A DNA stretch of 64,000 nucleotides, from positions 18,181,501-18,245,500 of the forward strand of contig NC_088308.1 in the NCBI RefSeq assembly GCF_910592395.1, read 5' to 3'. The stretch comes from Lineus longissimus (Eukaryota; Nemertea; Pilidiophora; Heteronemertea; Lineidae). Below the pieces are notes generated by a model, which was not told where the DNA came from, made no database searches, and worked only from the letters and a program-made list of their open reading frames with translations. Below are positions 16,301 through 26,624 of this stretch, in pieces. The translations under genes and the position numbers were made by a program. Numbering within the stretch: position 1 is the first letter of the stretch; each line of letters begins with the position of its first letter.

Positions 16301-16995
16301 ATAGATTCATGCACTTGATTGGGAACAACGTTTACATGACGTAGTGTTGGCCGTCGTCACGTCACCATGGATCTATAGTAATATGTTTTATAAAAAATTC
16401 AGGGACTATTATAGTAGCTGGTGATTATCATTCGGTGTGCACTTTGTAAGAGGGAAAACACATCCCAGATATTCGACTTTTTATCGAAAGGTAGGTAGAT
16501 TTAAAACTAGGTCAATGAAACCATCGCGGTACCAAGACATTGCGATTCTAGGTGTCAGAGTTGTATTTTCTGTTTCACAGGATTTCGAGATTGGCAAGTG
16601 AAAGAACAAATTCGGCACATTGTCCACTGAAATTTTACATGTAGGCCTACCTTACCAACTGAAATAAATTTTCCTCGAACTCGATCCCGGAATATGGCAC
16701 AAACCCCGACAGGGTCCAAGTTGCCTCCTGCTACAAAAATTCATGAACACAGGTGCTCATGTTTTGTTCAACTTACAATTATCCCAATCCTTTATAAAAG
16801 AACAGGGACTCATACTATAGTAACCAGGATCTAGAACAACAAATCCCCACCCCACCACACCCAACGTTGTCACTTAAAGGGCCGCTGTAGACATGGGTCT
16901 AGGGGTCCACTTTGTGGTCTTCAAATGACTAATATATATGCGCAATTTGAAAAATGGGTGAGCTTTCTGTAACTAAATTGGCTCACCTGGACAAT

Positions 16996-17016
16996 AGTCT
17001 CCTTTTAAAGGAGACT
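16996..17016. other. 21-bp palindrome upstream of the XPG-like gene
   Basis: AGTCTCC-TTTTAAA-GGAGACT, perfect apart from the central base. It lies about 340 bp before the start codon of the XPG-like gene, so it might be a regulatory site, or chance. Confidence 0.3.
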
Positions 17017-17355
17017 TGGACCGGGCCAACTGAAATTGATGACGACAGTGGTAGGCCTAAGATTTCTTCAACCAAGGTCTATTATATGGAAAAACTGAAA
17101 TATGTATACTGTACATGGGGAACTACAAATTTACACCGGAATTACCGATACATCAATATTTATTAATATCTATGCCTATCACCCTGACAACAAGATCCAT
17201 CAAATGAGTCGAAATGATCAGCGGTACAATCGGCTTGAAGATCATTCTTGCCCTGGAAGCAGGGGAATGAAACTTATTATCAAGCTGATGGTCACACCTT
17301 CGTGACAAGCATTGTCGTGGTTTTCTTTTTTAGGTATACAACGTCAAAACGAGAA

Positions 17356-20300
17356 ATGGGTGTGAAAGGTCTCTTGTCCTTTCTTAAAGACAAAATGGAC
17401 TCGGTCGACCTGTTTGATGTTGCCCGGGAAAGAGATGGCATAGAAATACTGGCCGATTTCTATGCCTTTGAGAATGCTCTGCTCATGAGCATGTGGAGGG
17501 TCTTGGATGAGGAGGTTTACGGAAACTACTACCTTAGGCTGGGACTTGGCGAGTACGACAACATTGACAAGTACCTAAAGAACGTCATCTACGACCTACG
17601 CTCCCATGGCGTCGAGTTAGTGTTCTACGTTGATGGTGCGCGGGGAAGTTCAACTTACCAGTGTGAGAGGAAGCTGGACAAGTGGAAAGAAGGACACAAG
17701 GGATTGTTAAAGAAACTTCGTCATCCGTTAGAGGTTTGCAGCGGTACGAAGTGGGGCCTGCCTTTCGATCCTGCCGTTCTTCCGGTTTTATTGGAAGCGC
17801 AATTCTTCCAAACGCTGAAGGAATGCATGTGCGAGATCAACCAGTTGGCCTCCGGCGAAGTTGATTACACCGTGGCGAATGACCTCGTTAAGCGCCCAAA
17901 AGCCTATGCGATACTCGGTAACGACACCGACTTTTGTATCTTCAAAGAAAGTGTTTTCATTCATGTTGATCAGTTCAAGATGCCAACAGATTTAGGTCTT
18001 GGAACAGGGCCTAATGCAGAACTCAACAGTTTACCTGCTCAAGTCATCACGCAAGAGAAGTTGTCAGATATTCTTGGGGTAAGTTTTAAGTACGACGTGA
18101 CAGGATGAAGGAAGATGAGTCCTTTTTCGTGGCAATAAAATGTTCGTTAATTTCACTATTCAGACGCAAACTATACACAAAAACGGATTATTCTCGTCTA
18201 CTGACGTTTCTGTGAATAATGTGACTGGTATTGTTCTCTTTAGTTAGGGATTGCGATAAAGATAAATTTGAAACCAATGATAAGTTAAGATAGAATAAAA
18301 ATGAGGTGAAAAAAATCGGATTGTTTGCGTGTTAGTTTGATGCAAAATATCAGAAAAGGCATGAAAATAACTGACTTTTCTTCAAATTCATGAATAATAG
18401 TTGAAGTAGTTTGAATTTCATGTTTACTTTATTCTAAAAACGGCGTACCACAGATTATATAAACGTACGACGTTATATACGTAAGCTTTCTGAGCATCTC
18501 TCATAATCATTACAGTTCGGACATCACAGCGAGTTGATTGAGTTCGCGATTCTCTGCGGCAACGATTTCACCTTCCCTGAACTCAACCGATTAAATCTGA
18601 AAGAGAAACTTGGACTACGTAACAGATGGGAGCAGCACATACGTGAGGTCGCATATTGGGTCAAAGCGAATAACAAGGTTGATAATCATCCGTTGGTGGT
18701 ACAAGAAGAGGTAAGCATTCTTGGGGCCGATATAGGGTGTCTCAAAAAATGTAACTAAAGGGGTATTTAAAAATCAACCCCTAGAAAGAAACAATGAGAT
18801 TGGAATGAGGTCACTGTGGTTTCAGCAAGAGAAAGATGATATTTCTGCTAACACATTTCCTTTGAGGATGTCTTATATCCATCTTCGTTCTCTGGGTGTT
18901 ATTTGAAGGACACAAGATATACAAATCCCAGCCGTGAAACCTTGAGAAGTGCTAGACAGACACCCAAAGAGAAATCCAGAATATACTTGTGAAAAAATAC
19001 AAGGTTTTTCTGAGATTTAATGAAGTAAGAAGACAGCAGCAATCCTTCAGCGTCTGAACGACTGCCTGTCTATAAACAAGTTGAGGAAGAAGAAGAAAAT
19101 AACAATGTAGGGGTCTGGGGTGACCACACTCCATGTACCCCAGCCATTGTTCGTACTCTTGTTGGCCTTAAAAGAGTATCCGAACCCCATTCCCCCTACT
19201 AGGTCCAATGAACACTAATCCAGCCTCCAGTTTAGATGCTGTTCCGGGTGCTACTTCCGTCATCATGTTGAAGCACCGGTGCACATACATCTGTGCGTTG
19301 CTACACATAAATCACGTCGGACAGTTGAAATAAAATTAATAATCTCGGCGTCGGGTCCTTCCAGAAACTGATGAAGGGAGTTCACTACTCCCGGATCTTC
19401 TACAGCTTGGGTCCGCTGTCTTCCGAGCCAGTTGGTACAGGTGGAGAGATGACCAATCACATCGCAAAGGGCATAACCGAAATCAAGTACCCAGCCACTG
19501 TCATGTCGATGCACAACAAGTTCTACTGGCACAGACACCTGCTAGAGGATACAAGCCCTGGACAGCCCAGCGTGGAGGAGGAGTTGACGGAACTCCGACG
19601 GTACATTTACAAGTTCCTTCTGCCGGGTGACGAGGACTTCGTGATGGAACATGGTAGGACCCCTCATAAAGATCTCGTTGAAAGGAAGGTGAGGACCGAA
19701 TGGATCATACTGTCAGGATAACGTTTTGTCACGCATTCCAAGAAAATCAACACACAATGTAATCTTGTTATTGTGGGGGCGGAGGGACGAAGTGGACTTG
19801 AGGCCGGGGCTGAGGTTAAACGACATCCCCATACTCTGGTGAAATGGCAAAGAAATTTCTGAAAAAGGGGGATGCGTTTGGAAGATCCCCCAACCGTGAG
19901 CATCATAAGGCCTTATCATACTTTCAGGTGACGCCATCATCAAAATTTTCAATAGATCTCCTCCGGATCCATCAAATATGTCCTGATGACCTGCAAAAGA
20001 ACCTCGAGACATTTCACACGATCATGACACACCAAGAACATGGTAAGAAGGGGCACAGTGTACACCCGTCCATGTATTGTTCTCATCAGCTGGCTTCGAT
20101 TTCTACATGTATAGCGCTACATTGGAAGTGACCGCAAATTGCGTTCTCGATGCATTAGGTCTGTCTCATTATAGAACGTTAGGGACAGACGGGAACCTAA
20201 GAAGTACCTAATTCAACGTACCATGCTTGTTAACTTTGATGCTATTGGTTACACGAGCATTACCACCAGGGCTGCGCTGCTGTGATGAATACATATGTAA

Positions 20301-23300
20301 GGTCCTTCTTCTGATTGGTGGTCACCAAAGCACATTAGGAACGCCCACCTATACATACAATAGCTTTTTGACAACGTGCGTTGGTTAACTGTCAATGAAG
20401 GGAAATCGATGTTACCGATGTTACCGAATAGGCCTTGTTATAGACAAGCGGTCAATTATTGATAAAAGCCTGGTTGGCTCGTATTAACCAAATTGAGTGT
20501 CTTTTTTTATCTAAGTAGTTACTATGCAAAAGAAAGCGGTTCATTGTTGGACTGTGGCTGAGTAACAGTAACAAGTTATGACTATGATAAGGTGGGGATC
20601 CTCAGTCTTTGGGATCTCGATTGCGTGTACCGTTCCATCTATCGCCCCAACAGCATCTGGAATAGTATCCCAGTTGCCCCGCAGTTGTTCCCACTCTTCA
20701 GCGGTCGGCCATGTTATACCGTCTTGAAAATAAGTCCACAAAACATCTGTCATAAAATAAAGTTCCCTGCAAACAGATTGCTTGCTGATATCAAACATTG
20801 CACTCATCGCAACAATGTCCGGATATTTCTTGATCCAATAGAAAAAAAGTAGTAAACGGTTCTCCACCGACAGCAAATGATCTCGGTACCGTCCTGGCCT
20901 GTTTTCCAGAAGGGGCGTAATGTCCTCTACGAGGTGCTGGAAAGAGGCCACTGTCTCACCTGATAGATACCAAAAGTCCATCTGGTGGTTTCTAATCCTG
21001 GTAAAGACGTCGTTACCACCGTATGGACCATTTGGTTGATTGGTGAGAACTTCATCAAGTCTTGGAGGCAACGGAGGCGGACGCACTTCTAAATTATGAA
21101 ATGCTGGTGTAAGCAAAACTGGTGGCGGTGGTATGGGCGGCGGAGCAGCGAACAAAAACATCCTAATTCTCTCCATGGTGAAAGTAGCGTGAGGCCAAGC
21201 GACTGCTGGCCAACACAAACCATGGCAATTAAATGTTATCAATAATCAATTCAATTTCGGACAAAGGAATCATATTTTATTGACCATTTTCAATGCGTGT
21301 CTAATCATGTCACCACAGGGATAAGGCTAGACGCATAATAAAGGAAAATTATATTAACCTTCCCATATGGGCGGTCTATTGCCATTGAATGCAATTATTC
21401 AGTGCAAAGATCATTGTTATATGGCCGGCCTCCATTCAGAACTTGGAACGCAAACGTACTCCACGTGACATGTGAAGGCCTATTAGATTAATCCTACTAC
21501 GCGTCCATGGACGCTGATTTTGGTTCCCGTCCGTCCCTTACGTTCTGTTATGAGACAGACCTACTGGAACGTGAAGCGGCCGCTAATTACGTGCTCGGTG
21601 CATTGGCACGTGAAGCGGCCGCAAATTTATAATACGTTCCCTGTGCATTGGAACGTGAAGCGGCCGCTAATTACGTGCTTGGTGCATTGGCACGAGTCGT
21701 GGATTTTATGTTCTGGGTGGACAGAGTTCGTTCAGGAGAAAATTCCTCAATAAAATCATTGGAGCCGACGGTATACATCTCCTGCTAGTGCTATGTATAT
21801 ATACATTGATAGGACAAATAACCTTAGAGAAGGTAACCCAGATCGGAAGATGTACACGATTCTTATAGCAATGGACAGTCCTGTTCCTGTCCATGACCTG
21901 TGTCTGCCTTAATCTATCCGACTACAGAATTAGAAAGTACCCGAATGCCAAGTAAAAGTACTATCACAGCACTGATAGAGAAGACGTGGTGATGTAGTGG
22001 CTTATATCGGACTATATAGGCCCAAAACTATTGTGTACCATAGTGTGTACGTGACCAATGAGGTAAGCATCAGCGTATGCTAAGATACATGCCGATCTAT
22101 CGCCGTTGTGCTTCGGTATCCTTCCACTGAAGGCGGATCGTCGCACACCACCGAAAAATCGGCATAGCCAAGATATTGCCAAAATCAATTCATTCGTCTA
22201 CCATGTCTACCTTTCCCATTCAGGGTCTGCCTTCAGGATGAGTATCAGCCATTATGACAAGAGAACGAGTTTTCTCGCCTGCGTTCTGCGGTACTTCCTC
22301 ATCATGAACAAAGGGAAGAACCTTAACATCACCCATGAGGAGTTCCACGCTTTGGCGGCAATGGCATTTGCTAAGGATGCAGCCTTGAATGTGGAGTTTT
22401 ATATCGGGCTTGCGATCCGCCCAAGTGTAAGATGTGTTACCATCGGAAACTGGTTTCAGGTAGGTTACCTTCGTCCTCTCATAACATGACATGCTTAAAC
22501 AGGACGCGTCTTGCGCCTGTTAATAGGATCATCTCAAAAAATGTCGGTGCCATGAGAGATGACTTTTCCATCTTGGGAGCTGGTCAACACGTTCGTGCAA
22601 AATTTCTTCTCTTTCAATCTTCTGCAATCTAAAGAAAAATGGAATGTTTAAACAAAGAACATTTCAAAAGGGTTATACAGCAATGTAATACATAAAACAA
22701 TTTTCTTCAATCAGGCCTATGCAGGTTTGAAAAATGAACTCAAAGGAAAAAGGGCGTTGGACCGGCTAAGTGACTTCTGGGGAAATTTTATTGCTTTTAA
22801 CCATATTATGTGTATTAATGTTTCTAGGCAGTTTTTCGGTATGCATTTGACTACATTGGTAAAATTCTGAGGGTGTCACATGAGTTCCCTCTTCCGAGAG
22901 AAGTCTTCAGTGGCTCAGTGTGGACTGCCTTCTACATGCTTCGGTCGGCAAGAGAGGAAGGCGAGTTTTACTTGTTGTTACTTAAATGTCTCCGCCAATC
23001 GAATGTTTTTAAGCTTGCAACCAAACATCAGGTTGCTGTTTTTCGATGACACTGGTCATTGAATAACGTATCAGAGGGGCTCTTGAGATTTTCGATCCCA
23101 TTTGTTATCTTATTACGAATAATGATACAACGCTAACCCTCCGTTTTGAAATTTGTCGAACAGCTATTCTGTTAGAATGCGATGTCTGCTATTGACGAGG
23201 GAATTTAATATGACAGCACTCTTTAATCAAATGCTACACGTACATTTGTATAATCAGGATTTGTCCGTCTATATTCTTGTCTTCCCCACTTTCTGTGTCG

Positions 23301-24362
23301 GAGCCACGCTGCAGCTCGTCTTGGGATCGATCGGAGTTGCACTTATGTTTTTACTACGTTACTCGGTTATATGTACATGTATACATTTATATGTCATGTA
23401 CATTTTTATTCCTACAAAATATAAACCTATCTTTTCTATCGTTGTAGTTTTCGCAATGAAATGGAAACACCCAGTCCGGATAGAGCACTCCGATCAAGGC
23501 CGCGTTGATAACGAAATGAAGAAGATCATAGAGGGAAGAACAGGCGTTCTTCTTGATATCATGGAAGGATACCTGTTGCCGGTAAATGTGTGCCATGTTT
23601 TCCAGACAAAACTTACCAATCTCAGTGAATGGTCCATAATGCGCTTCAATAGAAAAACCGAGCCCTCAGATCCATCAGTTTACGGGTTGAAGCTGAGTGG
23701 CTGAGGGTAAACAGTCATCGCTCTGAACTCGTCTTTTAAAACCATCAGAGCCATCTGTCAAAGAAAAGGGTAACACCTCAGTCAGCTCTGTACGGTGGGT
23801 GGGGAAGGACATCACATGATTTTTTTTCCAACATGGAAATTTTTTTTCAGGAAATATCTCGATCGATGGAGATATTATCTTGAGTAATCGAGATAATATC
23901 TCTTTTTCATGTTGAAAAAAAATCAAGTGATGTCCTTTCCCAGCCACCGTAGCTTTGACCCGTTCTTCATCGAGAAATTATATTTAAAAAAAATTAAAGT
24001 TGAAAGAGATACCTAATGTAAATTATATCCTTTTAAAAGTCGTATGGATGGTATGTTAATGCAGTTGGACGTGAACGAGACAAGATTTCAATGGTAGTGG
24101 TCAACAAAAAACACTATAATCCTAAGTTTTCCGTAACTGCACTTTTACCACAATTTCTGAAGCTTCTTCAAATTTTCTCTTCCTCAAGCATGATGTTTCG
24201 ACCCCCCACGAAGCTAGAGGTCAGCAACACCGAGGTTCGCAACCACCAATTTACGGCCGTGGTGCAGGACAGTCACAACGATGGACCACGGCGCAAACCC
24301 ATCCTGGAGGAGCCAGAGGGAACCGTGGTGGAGCCTATGGATATAGCCTCGACCATTATTAG
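17356..24362 (+). CDS. XPG-N/XPG-I domain protein related to FAM120 (PPAR-gamma coactivator-like)
   Basis: Exons assembled by phase: 17356-18078, 18516-18710, 19365-19688, 19928-20042, 22224-22459, 22828-23031, then about 23447-23581 and 24189-24362. The N-terminus MGVKGLLSFL, the FYVDG segment with the following basic stretch, the AILGNDTDFCIF segment and CGNDFTFPEL in exon 2 match the XPG-like fold of FAM120 and asteroid proteins, which resemble flap nucleases but in FAM120 act as scaffolds or coactivators (family knowledge). The protein ends in an Arg/Gly-rich tail (RGQQHRGSQPP..GGARGNRGG) typical of RNA-binding regions. An acceptor (TTTTTTAG) at 17333 implies a 5' UTR intron. Problem: exon 22828-23031 ends in phase 0 at a weak donor (CAG/GTTGCT), while the 23447 exon needs a preceding phase 1; a small exon between them is probably missing from this model, perhaps within the long open frame 23153-23450. 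A Harbinger element sits in the intron 20043-22223. Confidence 0.8.
20158..21561 (-). mobile_element. PIF/Harbinger-like DNA transposon, deletion derivative
   Basis: A 1404-bp element with about 40-bp terminal inverted repeats (20158-20198 and 21522-21561; starting GGTCTGTCTCAT, about 90 percent identical), flanked by TA on both sides (TTA at left, TAC at right). It contains a HARBI1-type transposase fragment on the minus strand. The element lies in an intron of the XPG-like gene, on the opposite strand. Confidence 0.8.
20541..21176 (-). pseudogene. truncated HARBI1-like transposase
   Basis: About 211 aa from an ATG at 21176. After a proline-rich start comes a helical region (YWIKKYPDIVAMSAMFDISKQ, then DVLWTYF) and VGAIDGTVHAIEIPKTEDP, which holds the first catalytic Asp of the Harbinger DDE domain (family knowledge). 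The frame then changes to unrelated sequence and stops; full-length family members are usually 350-400 aa, so the second and third catalytic acids are absent. It cannot be an active nuclease as it stands. Confidence 0.85.
21564..21692 (+). repeat. tandem repeat with GCGGCCGC octamers
   Basis: Three and a half units of about 39-46 bp, each with GTGAAGCGGCCGC and ending GGTGCATTGG. It directly abuts the right end of the Harbinger-like element. Three NotI-type octamers within 90 bp are striking in AT-rich surroundings. Confidence 0.85.
22090..22164. repeat. TGCCGAT mini-hairpin, copy A
   Basis: 75 bp with ends TGCCGATCTATCGCCG and AAATCGGCA. The left end contains GCCGAT-CT-ATCGCC, a hairpin by itself. 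Related copies at 33099 and 49503. Confidence 0.55.
23794..23949. mobile_element. 156-bp MITE with 40-bp inverted ends, TA-flanked
   Basis: Left end CGGTGGGTGGGGAAGGACAT and right end complementary to it (ATGTCCTTTCCCAGCCACCG), with TA on both sides (23792-23793, 23950-23951). The middle is also palindromic: GAGATATTATCTTGAGTAAT, then CGAGATAATATCTC. It is just downstream of the exon ending 23581 in the XPG-like gene and is related to 53518-53695. Confidence 0.8.
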
Positions 24363-25359
24363 AGGAGTACACTGACAGAAATCACTAAGGTGTCAGCATG
24401 CATGGACGTAAATTCAGACTGCATCGCCGGAGGCGGTGGTGGTAGGCAAATATATCCCAGGATGCTTTTTAGTCAAATGCCACTAAGAAATACCAAAGAA
24501 TGGTGTCTGGCATACATGTACATGTATAGGAGATCGCTGGTGATTGGCTGCTGTGTGAGTAATTTCAGTCCCCTCTAGAAAGTGTCCTAGTACCTTAGAT
24601 GGTAAGTGTACAAAATAATCCTGACGTGTAGAAAGCTTAGTTTACTCGAGAACTGTTCTTACAGATACTGGGCACATTGAGGCTCTCAGGTCCGCCCGTC
24701 AGGACAGACCAGAGGCAGGGTGACAACTGATACCAACTTTTCAATGTTGTTCGCATCCGTATATCCCTGCTCACGCGCACATCTATTCTTGAAACAGATC
24801 CTAAAACACATTGTATAAAGAGCGATTTTTTATCAAGGTCAACTTCTATTTTTAAACCAAAATTTTAAAAGTCTATTTGAAAGAAATCGTGCTTACAAAA
24901 GAGGTGATGAGTTGTCACGCGTGCGTCACCCCGCTGAGAGATACCCAATTTCTTGATGTGACCAACAGTGTGCTCCCCACCTCTATCAACTAAATGTACA
25001 AGTATGTGCCGAGGCGTTGGGACGTGTGTGCAGTTTTAAACAATGACACTGGACATTATATCATAAATCATCTAAATAATTATCTGTTTTGTCTATTTGT
25101 TCAGCTACTAATGTTTTTATCCGGCGCTATTATTTAGTATCCATTATAATTTTACATGGAATTTAGACCTCACTGCATGTAAAAGCGAGTAAAACCTGTA
25201 CTACACTATGCAATTGTATTGCTTTAAATTTATCTAAGACTAAACTAGCAATCCTTAAGCGTGTCTTTCTTTCTTTAATCAGAATAGTCCTTATTTGACT
25301 TAGAAGAGAGCGACGGAGCCTTTAGCAATGAACACACTTTTGGCATCACATAAAACATA
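24363..25359. other. 3' flank of XPG-like gene, no gene seen
   Basis: No supported exon. AT-rich, with no clear polyadenylation signal close to the stop codon at 24360-24362. Confidence 0.5.
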
Positions 25360-25600
25360 GGCCGGGTCTATTTGGCAAGCCGCTCGCCGAACAGGCATCT
25401 TTTTTTGTCCTGTTTGGAGAGCCGCTTGCCAAACAGCACTAAAAAGCCACCCTGTTCGGCCAGCCGGGCTTGCCAAACAGGTAAAAAATTTACCCTGTTT
25501 GGCGAGCTGGAGACTTTACTTTAATATTAATGAGTTCGGCTCTCCATTCAGGACAAGAAAAAGTCGCTGTTTGGTAAGCCGGGCTTGCCAAGTAGTCACT
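25360..25600. repeat. GC-rich interspersed inverted repeats (GCCGGGCTTGCCAAACAGG type)
   Basis: GGCAAGCCGCTCGCCGAACAGG, then AGAGCCGCTTGCCAAACAG, CCAGCCGGGCTTGCCAAACAG, and AAGCCGGGCTTGCCAAGTAG, alternating with CCTGTTTGG / CCTGTTCGG segments in the opposite sense. Neighbouring blocks can pair with each other in several ways. No flanking duplication identified, so I cannot say whether it is a mobile element. Confidence 0.6.
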
Positions 25601-26109
25601 TCCTAAAAACATATCGCTTGTTTCCCAATTGATTTGCCGTTATGGAGTAGGTTAAAGTATTTCCCCAAAGTGCAACTTGAATCCGTGCGACCATAACGTA
25701 AAAGCTGTTTGCTTGTTTTTAGCAATCATGTCATTTTAATGATTATGGTTTTTGTTTCGAAAGGTGAATTATTTCATAAATTGCGGAAATAGACCTATAT
25801 AACGGTACTTGGCCGACTTGGCGAACGCAGTGCGGGCAAATATTCACAGTGCAATGATCAGTATTGTTGAGGCCTTGTGGGGATCTTCTGTGTCAATAAT
25901 GATAGTTGTATGAATCATCAGGATTGCCGTGAGGTTACATGCAAACAGCCTGCTGGTCAGATATGCCAAAGGGCTTCCCACTACATCTACGTGACTGTCG
26001 TAATTCATTCACAGCATTGACATGTTGCGGGCGCAGCCCAGTCTTGCCTTAAAAGAGGGATACAAAGCAAAGTTATAATTCTTGCCCTTATGACCTGTTT
26101 TCAAGGAGG

Positions 26110-26560
26110 ACTACGCGCAGATTACTTTCTTCTTCACCGGGAAATAAGACAGCTACTTTTGGCCGTGAAAGAGGAAAACACAGCTAATTATTGTCTTCGT
26201 ATAGGGGATAAACACATCCTATATTGCTGTCTATAAAGAGGAATAAGCACTACTCATAATTGCCTTCATCGAGGAATAAGTAAGGCTCCCTGTTGCCTTC
26301 GTTTATAGAGGATTAAGCACAGCTAATTGGTGCCTTCAAAGAGGAATTAGTAAGGCTCACCGTTGCCTTCGTAATACAGAGGATTAAGCAAGGCTCACTG
26401 TTGCCTCATATTGGATTAAGTTCATGGCTGTTTAATGAGCGCAGCTCATATCTTCATACACAAATAAACACAACTATTGTTGCCCTCATAGAGGATTAAG
26501 CTGAGAGCTCATCACAACCAAATAACTTTGTTGCCTTTCCCTGGAGGACGAAGACCCGCT
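26110..26560 (+). repeat. degenerate tandem repeat upstream of phospholipase A2
   Basis: Roughly ten diverged copies of a unit of about 40-45 bp containing TTGCCTTCGT, ATAGAGGA[A/T]TAAG and AGGCTCAC/ACAGCTAA. The array ends about 65 bp before the signal-peptide exon of the phospholipase gene, so it occupies the expected promoter or 5' UTR. Confidence 0.65.
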
Positions 26561-26624
26561 CATAGCTCCTTCATAGCTGCTCATGCCTTTAGAGAGAAAC
26601 ATACAGCCTTACACCTCTCGTGGG

